Below, in pieces: positions 26,460 to 35,653 of a stretch of DNA of 64,000 bases. Below the pieces are notes generated by a model. The model was not told the origin of the DNA. It searched no databases and saw nothing but the letters and a program-made list of their open reading frames with translations. A program made the position numbers and the translations under genes. Each line of letters opens with the position of its first letter. Position 1 is the first letter of the stretch. The DNA is taken from positions 2,976,001-3,040,000 of the forward strand of contig NZ_CP063400.1 of NCBI RefSeq assembly GCF_021729865.1, given 5' to 3'. The stretch is from Hydrogenophaga sp. SL48 (GTDB taxonomy: Bacteria > Pseudomonadota > Gammaproteobacteria > Burkholderiales > Burkholderiaceae_C).

Positions 26460-27950
26460 GTGAGCGTCAGCACCCCACCGGTATTCCATTTCGACAACAG
26501 CTATGCGCGAACCATGGAAGGCATGGCCGTGGCGTGGCGGCCGGCCCAGGTGCCGGCGCCGCGCCTGCTGCGCCTGAACCGCGCGCTGGCCGAAGAGCTG
26601 GGGCTGGACCCCGACGCGCTGGCCTCCAAGGCCGGGGTGGCCGTGCTCTCGGGCAATGTGGTGCCCGAGGGCGCGCAGCCCATCGCCCAGGCCTACGCCG
26701 GCCACCAGTTTGGCGGCTTCTCCCCGCAACTCGGCGACGGCCGCGCGCTGCTGCTGGGCGAGGTGATCGACACGCTGGGCCAGCGGCGTGACATCGCCTT
26801 CAAGGGCTCGGGGCGCACGCCGTTTTCGCGCGGCGGCGACGGCAAGGCGGCCGTGGGGCCGGTGCTGCGCGAGTACCTGATCAGCGAGGCCATGCACGCA
26901 CTGGGCATCCCGACCACGCGCACGCTGGCGGCGGTGGCCACGGGCGAAGCGGTGTACCGCGAGCGCCCGCTGCCCGGCGCCCTGCTCACGCGCGTGGCGG
27001 CCAGCCACATCCGCGTGGGCACCTTCCAGTTTTTCGCCGCGCGGCAAGACACCGAGCGGCTGACGCGCCTCGCCGACCACGTGATCGCAAGGCACGACCC
27101 GTCGCTCACCAACCTTGAAGACCGCTACCTGGCGCTGCTGCGCGCGGTGTGCGAGCGGCAGGCCGTGTTGCTCGCGCGCTGGATGGGCGTGGGCTTCATC
27201 CACGGCGTGATGAACACCGACAACATGACGGTCTCGGGCGAGACCATCGACTACGGCCCCTGCGCCTTCATGGAGGCCTTCGACCCCGACACGGTGTTCA
27301 GCTCCATCGACACCCGCGGCCGCTACGCCTACGGCAAGCAGCCCAGCATCGCGCAGTGGAACCTGACCCGGCTGGCCGAGGCGCTGCTGCCGCTGATCGA
27401 CACCGACGAAGACCGGGCCGCCGAGCGCGCGATGGCGGTGCTCCAGGCCTTCCCCGACCGCTTCTCGCACCACTGGCTCGCGGGCATGCGGGGCAAGCTC
27501 GGATTGCCGGCGACGGGTGACGACGAAGCCGACCGCGACCTCGCCAACGACTTTCTCGCGCTGATGCAGCGCCACGCGGTGGACTTCACGCTCGGCTTCC
27601 GGCGCCTGTCCAGCGTCTTGCGCGGCCAGCCCGAAGTGCTGCAGGCCCTGTTCGGTTCGGAGGCCGACGGTCTGGCGGGCTGGCTCACGCGCTGGCAGGC
27701 CCGCCTGGGCTCCGAGCCAGCGGCCGAGGTGGCGCAGCGCATGGACGCGGTCAACCCGATCTACATCCCGCGCAACCACCTGGTCGAGCACGCGCTGGAC
27801 GCCGCCACGGAATCGGACAACCTGGCGCCGTTCGAAGCGCTGCTCGGCGTGATCACGCGGCCGTATGACGAGCGGGCGAACGGCGCCCTGTTTGCCCAGC
27901 CCGCCAGCGCCGAACAGAGCGCCGGCTACCGCACCTTCTGCGGCACCTGA
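26460..27950 (+). CDS. selO: Protein adenylyltransferase SelO (YdiU)
   Basis: 496 residues, GTG start. SelO pseudokinase that AMPylates proteins and supports redox homeostasis. Recognisable YAGHQFGGFSPQLGDGRA (nucleotide-binding region), KGSGRTPFSRGGDGKA, and the catalytic-loop-like GVMNTDNMTVSGETIDYGP with its metal-binding Asn/Asp. Length fits the family. It ends with the SAEQSAGYRTFCGT tail, whose Cys is common in SelO. Single-gene unit. Confidence 0.95.
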   Translation: MSVSTPPVFHFDNSYARTMEGMAVAWRPAQVPAPRLLRLNRALAEELGLDPDALASKAGVAVLSGNVVPEGAQPIAQAYAGHQFGGFSPQLGDGRALLLGEVIDTLGQRRDIAFKGSGRTPFSRGGDGKAAVGPVLREYLISEAMHALGIPTTRTLAAVATGEAVYRERPLPGALLTRVAASHIRVGTFQFFAARQDTERLTRLADHVIARHDPSLTNLEDRYLALLRAVCERQAVLLARWMGVGFIHGVMNTDNMTVSGETIDYGPCAFMEAFDPDTVFSSIDTRGRYAYGKQPSIAQWNLTRLAEALLPLIDTDEDRAAERAMAVLQAFPDRFSHHWLAGMRGKLGLPATGDDEADRDLANDFLALMQRHAVDFTLGFRRLSSVLRGQPEVLQALFGSEADGLAGWLTRWQARLGSEPAAEVAQRMDAVNPIYIPRNHLVEHALDAATESDNLAPFEALLGVITRPYDERANGALFAQPASAEQSAGYRTFCGT

Positions 27951-28057
27951 AGGGCCGCCCACCTCCACCCCACGGTGGATGCCGAAACTCAATCAGCGGC
28001 TCAAACTTCGCACCCGGGGTGGCCTTTTTTGCGCCACCCACGCACGAAGGAGTTGCC

Positions 28058-28801
28058 ATGAGAACCCACTGCCGCTGGATGATCTTGCTGGGCTTGGCGT
28101 ATGCGCTGGCCGGCTGCCGCGAGCAAGAAATTGTTTCACCCCACCACACCTCCATGGAGCGGCTGGCCAAGCAGCAGAGCGGGCCGCTCTGCGGTCTCGA
28201 TACCACGCCACTGCTGGCGATCACCGATCGAACACCGTATTCCAGCGCCAGCGTCCTCGCGGGTTTTCGAACGGTTTACTTCCCCGGCGCACAACCCTTT
28301 CCCTGCAACCGGCAGCAGTCGGCCAACGTGCAGGGCGTGATGATGTTCATCGGCACGCTGGACGCCGGCATGCCGGTCAACGCGACCACGGCGCTCCTTG
28401 AAATCCTGAGCTTTCGCCCGGCAGCACCGGTTCAAGTGACCGAAGCGCGGCCACTGTCCACCGGCGTGACGGGCACCTGGTCGGGTGCGACGCGCAGCAC
28501 CTGCCGCTTCAAGATCAAGGGCTTTCCCCGCAGTGGCTGGGTTCCCGGGCCAGAGAGCTATGGGCGCCCCTGGATCACCACCAGCGAGCTGGCGGACGAC
28601 GGCAACGACCGCTTCTGGGTGCCCTTCACCACCAACCCGGTGATCAACGTGACCGACGAGTTCAGGGCCGGCGTGATCGAAGGCAACCGGGTCTTCCTGC
28701 GCGTGACCATCGAGGCGGACGACATCGGCGTCGCCGCCGGGGCCACCAACAATTGTTACGGGCAGTTCACGGCGCGGCTGCGTCTGCTGGCGCCGGACTG
28801 A
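28058..28801 (+). CDS. Putative lipoprotein of unknown function
   Basis: 247 residues from ATG 28058 (AAGGAG just upstream). Signal peptide with lipobox LAGC about residue 20. The mature protein is a predicted beta-sheet-rich domain with aromatic/Thr-rich strands and no recognised motif. The final 35 bp overlap the convergent DTW-domain gene. Confidence 0.7.
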   Translation: MRTHCRWMILLGLAYALAGCREQEIVSPHHTSMERLAKQQSGPLCGLDTTPLLAITDRTPYSSASVLAGFRTVYFPGAQPFPCNRQQSANVQGVMMFIGTLDAGMPVNATTALLEILSFRPAAPVQVTEARPLSTGVTGTWSGATRSTCRFKIKGFPRSGWVPGPESYGRPWITTSELADDGNDRFWVPFTTNPVINVTDEFRAGVIEGNRVFLRVTIEADDIGVAAGATNNCYGQFTARLRLLAPD

Positions 28802-29579
28802 GGGGCGCCGCCGCCAGCTGCGCCAGCCGCTGGTGCACCTCGCTCCCGAGGTTCAGCGGCAGTTGCTCGCGGATGCAGAGGTAGCGCTCGCTGAACACGT
28901 CGAACCACGCCACCAGCGATTCGGCGGCCCGCGTCTCGCCCGCGAGCGCGAGGCACAGCGCGGCCACTTCGGCGGTGCAGAAATGGTGCTCCTGGGTCGA
29001 GCGGCGCAGCCGGTAGCTGGACACCTGCTCCGGGTGCAGGCTGAGCACCGGCAGGCGGTCGAGGTACGGGCTCTTGCGGAACATCTTGCGCGCCTCGGAC
29101 CAGGTGCCGTCGAGCAAGACGAAGAGCGGCCGTTTGCCCACGCTGCCATCAGGGCCCTGAACGGCGGCGGGCACTTCGGTCACCACGCGCTGCTGCGCCT
29201 CCGCGTACTCTGCGGGAAACACCACATACGGTTGCCACTGCGGGTCGGCCAGCAGGGTCAGCAGCTCGGGGGCGACGGCGGTGCGCGCCCAGCCAAAGGC
29301 CCAGGTGTCGGCCACGACGTCGGCGATCAGCCAGCCGGTGTTGCTGGGTTTGAGCGCCTCGATGTCGCCCATGAGCAGGCACACGCCCGCGCGCGTGGGC
29401 ACCACCGGACGCAGGGCGCAGATGCAGTGGCTCACGATCAGGCGGCAGCCGGGGCAACGCACCAGGCCCGAGCCGCGCGCCACATAGGGCTTGCTGCTCG
29501 CGGCCAGTCGCGAGCTGCGCAGGCGGGACACCGCGTGGTCGGTGTGGGGCTGCGGCGGATTGAAAGACGGGAGGGTCAT
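28767..29579 (-). CDS. DTW-domain tRNA-uridine aminocarboxypropyltransferase
   Basis: 270 residues. N-terminal zinc-binding cysteines RCPGCRLIVSHCIC (C42, C45, C52, C54 approx.), then the DTW signature in LLDGTWSEARKMFRKSPYL. Family members (TapT/TuaA type) transfer the aminocarboxypropyl group of S-adenosylmethionine to a tRNA uridine. Convergent 35-bp overlap with the lipoprotein gene. Confidence 0.9.
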   Translation of the reverse strand: MTLPSFNPPQPHTDHAVSRLRSSRLAASSKPYVARGSGLVRCPGCRLIVSHCICALRPVVPTRAGVCLLMGDIEALKPSNTGWLIADVVADTWAFGWARTAVAPELLTLLADPQWQPYVVFPAEYAEAQQRVVTEVPAAVQGPDGSVGKRPLFVLLDGTWSEARKMFRKSPYLDRLPVLSLHPEQVSSYRLRRSTQEHHFCTAEVAALCLALAGETRAAESLVAWFDVFSERYLCIREQLPLNLGSEVHQRLAQLAAAPLSPAPADAAAP

Positions 29580-29654
29580 GCGGGGAATGTATGCGCTGCG
29601 CCGGCCTTTGGCGGCACACTCTCGCCAGACCCACCCTATTGCACCCCCATCGCC

Positions 29655-30284
29655 ATGAACATCACCTCCCTCGACGCGCTGCGCGCGCTACACGACCCGG
29701 TCCGCGAACGCTCGGCCAAAAAAGAGATGCCGCAGCTCGACGCGCACGCCACGCGCCTGATCGCGCTGTCGCCTTTCGTGGTGATCGCCAGCGGCGCCCT
29801 TGGCGGCTCGATGGACGCCTCGCCGCGCGGCGGGGCGCCGGGTTTCGTGAAGGCGCTGGACGCGCACACCCTGCTCATCCCCGACGCCCCCGGCAACAAC
29901 CGCCTGGACACGCTGGAGAACATCGTGAGCCACGGCGAGCAGGGCGCGCCGTTGGGCCTGCTGTTCATGCTGCCGGGCATGGACGAGACCCTGCGCGTCA
30001 ACGGCCGGGCACTGATCTCGACGCTGGAAACCGACCGGGTGCTCGCCGCCGAGCCGCAGCGCATGCCCAAACTGGTGATCCGCGTGACGGTGCAGGCCTG
30101 TTACCTGCACTGCGCCAAGGCGCTCATGCGCTCGTCGCTCTGGAACCCGGCGCACCACGTTCAGCGCGCCACGCTGCCAAGCATGGGCGAGATGATGCGC
30201 GACCAGATCCGCGAGTTCCGGGGCGACGAGGTGGTGGCCGAGACGCAGCAGGAGATGCTGGCGCGTTACCAGCAGACGCTGTGA
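29655..30284 (+). CDS. Pyridoxamine 5'-phosphate oxidase-family protein (flavin-binding-like)
   Basis: 209 residues. Split beta-barrel family: FVVIASGALGGSMDASPRGG, PDAPGNNRLDTLENI and the tail VQACYLHCAKALMRSSLW match the MSMEG_1061-type pyridoxamine oxidase-like branch, which usually binds FMN. Substrate unknown. The next gene starts within its stop (TGATG), so the pair forms an operon. Confidence 0.85.
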   Translation: MNITSLDALRALHDPVRERSAKKEMPQLDAHATRLIALSPFVVIASGALGGSMDASPRGGAPGFVKALDAHTLLIPDAPGNNRLDTLENIVSHGEQGAPLGLLFMLPGMDETLRVNGRALISTLETDRVLAAEPQRMPKLVIRVTVQACYLHCAKALMRSSLWNPAHHVQRATLPSMGEMMRDQIREFRGDEVVAETQQEMLARYQQTL

Positions 30285-30919
30285 TGCGCATCCCTCCCGC
30301 GCCACCGCTGTTCGACGACCTGCCCTTCAGCCCCGCCGCCGAACGCAACCGCCAGCCCATCCTCGACACGCTCAGGCCCCTGCTCGCCGAGGCGGGCCGA
30401 GCGCTCGAAATGGCCTCGGGCACCGGGCAGCACGTGACCTGGTTCGCGCAACACCTGCCGGGCTGGCATTGGCAACCCAGTGACCTGACCGACGACCTGT
30501 TCCCCGCCATCACCGCCCGTGTCGCGGCGGCCGGGCTGCCCAACGTGCAGGCGCCGGTGCGGATCGATGTGAGGGACGCGACGTGGCTGCCCGACGGCAC
30601 GCCGCCCTTCGACCTGATCTGCTGCGCCAACATGCTGCACATCGCGCCCTGGGCCTGTTGCGGCGGGCTGATGCGCGGCGCGGCGCGCCACCTCGCGGCA
30701 CACGGCCGCCTCGTGACCTACGGCCCGTACCTCGAAGACGGCGTGCCCACCGCCGAAGGCAACCGCCGGTTCGACGCCAGCCTGCGCGCCGAGAACGCCG
30801 ACTGGGGCATCCGGCGGCTCACCGATGTCGAAGCCGAAGCCCAAGCCGCCGGCTTGCGCCTGCAAGCCCGCCACGTCATGCCGGCAAACAACCTGCTGCT
30901 GGTCTGGGTTCGCGCGTGA
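30284..30919 (+). CDS. DUF938-type S-adenosylmethionine methyltransferase-like protein
   Basis: 211 residues. Rossmann-type SAM-binding motif LEMASGTGQHVTWFA, acidic loop WQPSDLTDD and ICCANMLHIAPW match DUF938. Substrate unknown. Translationally coupled to the flavin-binding-like gene. Its downstream side meets the lipase gene and repeat copy 2. Confidence 0.88.
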   Translation: MRIPPAPPLFDDLPFSPAAERNRQPILDTLRPLLAEAGRALEMASGTGQHVTWFAQHLPGWHWQPSDLTDDLFPAITARVAAAGLPNVQAPVRIDVRDATWLPDGTPPFDLICCANMLHIAPWACCGGLMRGAARHLAAHGRLVTYGPYLEDGVPTAEGNRRFDASLRAENADWGIRRLTDVEAEAQAAGLRLQARHVMPANNLLLVWVRA

Positions 30920-31000
30920 GCGAAAGGCGAAAAGCGCACAAACGCATCCGTACCCATTGATGACGGCGCCGGAGCGCCACCTTGAGGAGTGAAGCAGCCC

Positions 31001-31083
31001 AAAGCCCAGGGCACCGCCGGGCTGGCTTTGCCAGACGGCCAGTGCCGCCCCCTGGGGGGTAGCGCGAAGCGCTGCGGGGGGAT
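31001..31083 (+). repeat. Dispersed GC-rich 3'-end repeat, copy 2
   Basis: Belongs to the lipase gene on the minus strand, whose stop is at 31084-31086. Reading out of that stop: ATCCCCCCGCAGCGC, CCCCCCAGGGGG, then CTGGCAAAGCCAG and a closing CCCTGGG. The tail is nearly identical to copy 1 in inverted orientation. Confidence 0.85.
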
Positions 31084-33237
31084 TCAAGGAATAAAGTTCA
31101 GCCCCTCAGGCAGCGGCGGGGTGATCGGCACCTCGTACAGGGCACCCGGGCCGTCGGGGTCGATCACGGTCGCGCCGTTGCTCTGGAAAAACACCGCGAT
31201 CTGCGTCTGCCCCAGCACCGCATTGACCGGGCCCGCCGGGCTGCTGAGCCCGGTGAGGAAGGTGTGCGGGTTCTTGCCCACGGCCGGGTTGGCGGCGTAG
31301 GCCAGGTCGTTGCGGAAATAGGTGGTGTGTGCCTCCAGGCCACCGGCGCGCACGATGGCCGTGCTGGTCGGGTTGGGCACGGTCTGGTCACCCTTGGCCA
31401 CCTGCACGATCACCGGCTTGGCCGCGCTGCCCGACAGCGGTTGCTGGCGGATCAGCGAGGCGTACGACACCGGGTTGCCCGACTGCTGCACCCACTCGAA
31501 ACGGTCGAGCACCTGCGCGATGTCCATCGCCCCCGGCACGTTGTTCACCACCGCCGGCAGGTTGCGCAGCGGCATGTTTTCGTTGAAGTTCAGGTTGAAC
31601 GGCACGGGCAGGCCGGGCGTGGGCGGCAGGTTGAGCAGTTGCGGCTGGCGCGTCGCGAGCGCCAACGCGGTGAGGAAACGGAAGCCGCCGAGGCGCGCCA
31701 CCTCGGTGATCGAGCCGCCGGGCACGTTGGGCACGCCGGCCTTGAGGTTGGGCTCCACGCCCAGCAGCATGGTGCCGTAGATGCCACCGAACGACTGGCC
31801 GGCGTAGTAGATGCGCTGGGCGTTGAGGTCGGCGCTGCCGTCGCCGTCCACATCCATGCCGACCTCGACCTGGCGCACCAGCTGCATCAGGTCGATCACG
31901 GTCTGGCGCAGGCCGTCGCGGCTGCTGATGATGGTGCGAGGCTCGGCGGCATTCACACCTTCGGTGGAGTCGATGAGGCCGTTGCCATCCTGATCGATGC
32001 CGCGCCCGCCCGCGGGCACGCTCACCGGCTGGCCCGTGCCCTGGGTGACCGCGAGCGCGCCGCCCGCACCACCCGCGTGGCCCACCACGTTGATGGACAG
32101 CGTGGCGATGCCCCGCGACGCAAACACCGAGGCCACCGTCCACGGGGCACCGTACATGCTGTCGGTGAAGCCGTGGCCGAAGATCGCCACCGGCCAGCCG
32201 CCGGCGGGTTTGTCACCGGCGGGCACGAAGAGCTGGAACACGAGGTTCTGCGTGCCTTGCTGCACCGGGCGCCCGCTCAGCGTGGGCGTGGCAGGGATGT
32301 ATTGCCCGGCGGTCTGGTAGTTGGGCGAGCTGTACTGCCCATAGGCGATCTGGCCCACCGCGCCCGGCACCACCTGCAGCGCCCCGAGCGGAATCGCCTG
32401 CGGCGTCAGACCGCCGGCAGCCGCGCTGGTCTGGCGGTTGAACAACATGCCCGAGATGCCCGCCACCGGGAACACCGCGCGCACGGCACCCGCGCTGTTC
32501 GAACCGATCATGAAGTTGGCCGGCGCGGGGGTGCTGGCCTTGATCTGCCGCATGATCTTCACGAGATCGCTGGTGGCGCTTTGCGTGGTGAACAGCGACG
32601 CGGCGACCACCGACAGGCCCCGCCCGACGCGCACCGCACGGGCCGCGTCGCGCGCTTCCCGGTGGTGGTCACCGCCCTGCCGCCCGAACGACCGGAAGCC
32701 ACCACCGCGGTCGTCCATGGCATCGCTCTGCTTGATGCGCTTGCCGCTGGCGTCGCGCACGCCGTTGGTCACGACCAGCACATAGCGCGAGCGCTCGGCG
32801 AGCAGTTCGTCGGGCTCGAACACCAGCGTCTTGCTCGCCGGGTCCCAGAGCACCTGGTTGATGCCCACCTTGTCGCCGAAACCGCGCAGGCTCTGCGTGT
32901 CGCCCAGGTTGTAGAGAAAGACGGTGTTGCTGTTGACCGTGGCCAGGTCGATGTCGCCGGTGAACGGCACCGTGATGCGCGGCTGGGTGGAGAACCCGTC
33001 GAGCGTGTTGATCACGTCGATGTCCTGGCAGTCGCTCACGCGCACCGCGCAGTCGGGCCTGGGCAGCTTGACGCGGCGGAAGGTCGCGTTGGAGAAGTCC
33101 ACCACCGTGTGGCGGTTGCTCGGGAACAGGCTGGCGCTGTCGTCGTCACGCACCGACACGCCGTCGGCGAGCGCCATCACGGGCGCGAGCACGGCCGACA
33201 GGACCACCGTGAGCCGGCGGGCAAAGAAAGGCGTCAT
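31084..33237 (-). CDS. Large exported lipase/esterase (bacterial virulence-factor lipase type)
   Basis: 717 residues from ATG 33237 (AGGAG 8 nt upstream); the longer frame is unlikely. Signal peptide with cleavage near LADGV. N-terminal beta domain of the lipase-N type (VPFTGDIDLATVNSNTVFLY), then an alpha/beta-hydrolase core with oxyanion region AIFGHGFTDSMY and nucleophile GQSFGG. Calcium-like loops (IDQDGNGLIDSTEG, GMDVDGDGSADL) resemble EF-hand repeats. Extracellular or periplasmic esterase, substrate unknown. Confidence 0.85.
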   Translation of the reverse strand: MTPFFARRLTVVLSAVLAPVMALADGVSVRDDDSASLFPSNRHTVVDFSNATFRRVKLPRPDCAVRVSDCQDIDVINTLDGFSTQPRITVPFTGDIDLATVNSNTVFLYNLGDTQSLRGFGDKVGINQVLWDPASKTLVFEPDELLAERSRYVLVVTNGVRDASGKRIKQSDAMDDRGGGFRSFGRQGGDHHREARDAARAVRVGRGLSVVAASLFTTQSATSDLVKIMRQIKASTPAPANFMIGSNSAGAVRAVFPVAGISGMLFNRQTSAAAGGLTPQAIPLGALQVVPGAVGQIAYGQYSSPNYQTAGQYIPATPTLSGRPVQQGTQNLVFQLFVPAGDKPAGGWPVAIFGHGFTDSMYGAPWTVASVFASRGIATLSINVVGHAGGAGGALAVTQGTGQPVSVPAGGRGIDQDGNGLIDSTEGVNAAEPRTIISSRDGLRQTVIDLMQLVRQVEVGMDVDGDGSADLNAQRIYYAGQSFGGIYGTMLLGVEPNLKAGVPNVPGGSITEVARLGGFRFLTALALATRQPQLLNLPPTPGLPVPFNLNFNENMPLRNLPAVVNNVPGAMDIAQVLDRFEWVQQSGNPVSYASLIRQQPLSGSAAKPVIVQVAKGDQTVPNPTSTAIVRAGGLEAHTTYFRNDLAYAANPAVGKNPHTFLTGLSSPAGPVNAVLGQTQIAVFFQSNGATVIDPDGPGALYEVPITPPLPEGLNFIP

Positions 33238-33488
33238 GAACAGTCTCCTGAGGTCAACCGCCCGGGCCGGGAGGTCTTTTGTGTGAAATTCCGCACGCCG
33301 TTGTACGCCGGTCGACCACCGGTTGCCAGTGCTCATCGCGTTTACCCTGAGAAAAACCAAGGGGCGGGAGTCGCCTGGGTGACGCCATCGAACACCCATC
33401 AGCCGGGGTATTCCCCATGGTCCACGGGTTGCGTGGCGGCCGTGAAAGCCTATGCTGTCGGTCCCGACAAACCCCTCAGGAGAGCCCC

Positions 33489-34019
33489 ATGTCATGCATC
33501 CGCCTCACCCTCGCCACCGCCGCCGTTGTCGCCCTCGTGGGTTGCGGCCACCGCATGCACCACGACCACGCCGGCATGCGACACGGCGCGATGAACCCCA
33601 ACGCGGCAGCCACCGCGCCGGCGAAGGTCACGCCCAGCACGCCCACCCTGGCCGGGGGCTACAAGAAGGTCGAGGCGCCCGCCACGGCGAAGCTGTATTT
33701 CGTCAACCTGGGCAACGGCGCCACGGTGAGCAGCCCGGTGAAGGTGGTGTTCGGCCTGAGCGGCATGGGCGTGGCGCCCGCCGGCATCGAGAAGGCGGGC
33801 ACGGGCCACCACCACCTGCTGGTGAACGTGAACGAATGGGACGCCAACGCCCCGCTGCCCGCCAACGACAACGTCCGGCATTTCGGCGCCGGTCAGACCG
33901 AGGTGTCGCTGGACCTCAAGCCCGGCCAGCACACGCTGCAACTGGTGCTGGGCGACCAGAACCACATTCCGCACCACCCCATCGTGGCGAGCGAGCGCAT
34001 CACGATCACGGTGAAGTGA
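33489..34019 (+). CDS. DUF4399 lipoprotein
   Basis: 176 residues from ATG 33489. Signal peptide with lipobox LVGC, then a His/Met-rich linker (HRMHHDHAGMRHG) that could bind metal. The DUF4399 core is clear: VFGLSGMGVAPAG, GHHHLLVNV, HFGAGQTEVSLDL, QLVLGDQNHIPH. Periplasmic; function unknown, metal handling is a guess. Divergent from the lipase gene across 251 bp. Confidence 0.88.
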   Translation: MSCIRLTLATAAVVALVGCGHRMHHDHAGMRHGAMNPNAAATAPAKVTPSTPTLAGGYKKVEAPATAKLYFVNLGNGATVSSPVKVVFGLSGMGVAPAGIEKAGTGHHHLLVNVNEWDANAPLPANDNVRHFGAGQTEVSLDLKPGQHTLQLVLGDQNHIPHHPIVASERITITVK

Positions 34020-34213
34020 GGTGTGAACGGGGCGGGCGGGCACCCTTTGTTCCACCCAGACTGCTCCTTTCGCGCACAGCCGGTGTGGCGCGGCGCCGTC
34101 TTTGGTACATGGTGCAGTGCGGCACGGCGCCGCACTGAACACGGCGAATGTTCAATCAAATCAGCGGCTCTCTCACATTGAGACAGCCTGGGCCGCGATG
34201 GCACGAAAGTTGA

Positions 34214-34276
34214 CTCGTTGGTGGCGTCCCGCCCCGTTGGGGTGGGACGTTTGTTTGACATTCCACCAACGAGGAG
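34214..34276 (+). promoter_or_regulatory. Folded leader of the DUF1097 gene, possible cis-regulatory RNA
   Basis: Outer helix: CTCGTTGGTGG (34214-34224) pairs perfectly with CCACCAACGAG (34263-34273). Inside it lies a second helix, CGTCCCGCCCC with GGGGTGGGACG (34225-34249, one mismatch), and an unpaired T-rich stretch. The right outer arm overlaps the GAGGAG Shine-Dalgarno (34271-34276) of ATG 34283, so folding would block translation. No known riboswitch class recognised. Confidence 0.6.
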
Positions 34277-34282
34277 ACATTC

Positions 34283-34771
34283 ATGAGCGTGTTGTTTGCA
34301 TTGGCCGTTTCGATTGGCCTGCTGGCCGTGGTCGCGACCTGGTTTTTCTTGGGGCCGTTGGCCGCGTTTCAAATGCAGGTGTGGCAGGCCTTCGTGGCCT
34401 GGGCCAGTTTTTTCCACAACGGGGGCAAGGCCGACGGCCTGATCAAGACCGTGGTCTGCATGTCGTTTGGCGCGGTCGTGGGCATGGGCTCGGTGATGCT
34501 GATCGGGCCACTGGGCGCACTCGGTGGCCTGGCCGCGCCGGTGGCCGTGGGCATCGGCGCGGCGGTGATCGTGCTGGCCGCGCACCTGCCCTTTTTGTCC
34601 ACCATTCCCTCCAGCGTGTACGGCTTCGCCTCGGTGGCGGGCCTGATCTTGCTGGGCAAAGACATGACGCCCACGGCTGCCATCCTGCCGACCATCCTGT
34701 CCATCGCGGTGGGCGCGGCGTTTGGCTGGGTCTCTGAGCTGCTGGCCGGCAAGCTGACGAAACCGGCCTGA
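34283..34771 (+). CDS. DUF1097 membrane protein
   Basis: 162 residues, four or five TM segments (about 1-20, 55-75, 85-105, 110-128, 132-152). Matches the DUF1097 (YcdZ-like) pattern: FLGPLAAFQMQVWQAFVAWA, GAHLPFLSTIPSSVYGFAS-like segment. Inner membrane, function unknown, possibly a small transporter. Strong GAGGAG SD inside a foldable leader. Confidence 0.85.
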   Translation: MSVLFALAVSIGLLAVVATWFFLGPLAAFQMQVWQAFVAWASFFHNGGKADGLIKTVVCMSFGAVVGMGSVMLIGPLGALGGLAAPVAVGIGAAVIVLAAHLPFLSTIPSSVYGFASVAGLILLGKDMTPTAAILPTILSIAVGAAFGWVSELLAGKLTKPA

Positions 34772-34781
34772 TCGGGCCGCC

Positions 34782-34826
34782 AGCGCCGTGGCCCCGCCTC
34801 TGGGGGCCACGGCGCTTTATTTTTTC
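34782..34826. terminator. Strong intrinsic terminator, bidirectional use likely
   Basis: AGCGCCGTGGCCCC (34782-34795) and GGGGCCACGGCGCT (34803-34816) are perfect arms with a 7-nt loop, followed by TTATTTTTT. It ends the DUF1097 gene and also abuts the stop of the convergent SRAP gene. Confidence 0.9.
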
Positions 34827-35563
34827 TGCACCGGGTTCGCGTGCAGCCAGTTGGCCGGGTAGGCACGCAGAAACTCGCGCGCCTTCTCGGGATGGCCGGC
34901 GTTGAGCCAGGCGCTGTAGCCGCCCTCGTTCAGGATCGCCGGCATGCGCTTCTCGGCGCCCGGCTGCTGGTAGCGGTGCATCAGCGCATGGGCGTTGGCG
35001 TTCACGGTGAGCAGCGTGAAGCTGATGATTTCGGCGCCGTCGGCACCGGTCCAGCGCTCCCACAGACCCGCCACGCCCATGGGCTTGCCGTCGACGCGCG
35101 CGATACGCGTGGGCACGGCCTTGCCGCTGCGCAGGTCGTCCTCAAAAAACGCCATCATCGGCACGATGCAGCGCTGCCCGGCCAGCCAGGCCTCGCGCAG
35201 GTTGTTGGAGGTGGTCACGGTTTCGCTGCGCGCGTTGACGAGCTTGGGCGAACGCAGCTTGGCGTCGGAGGCGGACTTCACCCAGCGCGGCACGAGGCCG
35301 AACTGCCCGACCACGCGCTCCAGCGCGAGCGGGGGCGGCGCGACCACGCCCTCCGCCGCCACCTCCGCCACCCCCTCGTCGGTCGTCCCTTCGACGGCGC
35401 TCGGGGCCACCTCGGTCGCGGGCGCATCGACCGCCAGCTTTCGGATGAACACCCCCAGCTGGCGCGGCCAGAGGTCGCGGTTCACGGGCGTGTCGGGCGC
35501 CTCCACGCCGAAGGCATCGGGGTACAAGGTGGCGGGGTGGAGGGTCTCGAAGTGAACGGTCAT
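34817..35563 (-). CDS. SRAP (YedK/HMCES-like) protein lacking the N-terminal Cys
   Basis: 248 residues from ATG 35563. SRAP core is present: FGLVPRWV, KLVNARSETV, RCIVPMMAFFED, and HRYQQPGAEKRMPAIL. In HMCES/YedK the catalytic Cys2 must follow the initiator Met and forms a DNA-protein crosslink at abasic sites. Here residue 2 is Thr (MTVHFET) and no MCGR-like start exists upstream in frame. It may have lost crosslinking. An Ala/Glu-rich insert is at about 48-75. Confidence 0.85.
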   Translation of the reverse strand: MTVHFETLHPATLYPDAFGVEAPDTPVNRDLWPRQLGVFIRKLAVDAPATEVAPSAVEGTTDEGVAEVAAEGVVAPPPLALERVVGQFGLVPRWVKSASDAKLRSPKLVNARSETVTTSNNLREAWLAGQRCIVPMMAFFEDDLRSGKAVPTRIARVDGKPMGVAGLWERWTGADGAEIISFTLLTVNANAHALMHRYQQPGAEKRMPAILNEGGYSAWLNAGHPEKAREFLRAYPANWLHANPVQKK

Positions 35564-35653
35564 GCGGTCGATGGTAGTTCACACCCCGGCGCGCGCCGGA
35601 TGGGGCCAGAATCGCCAGACACTCCGCACCACCCTCCACCACCCGACCGCACC

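Noticed and set aside
34199..34214. Sigma-54-like match TGGCACG-N4-TTGA before the DUF1097 gene
   Set aside because: It lacks the invariant GC at -12, and its predicted start would cut the outer arm of the leader helix.
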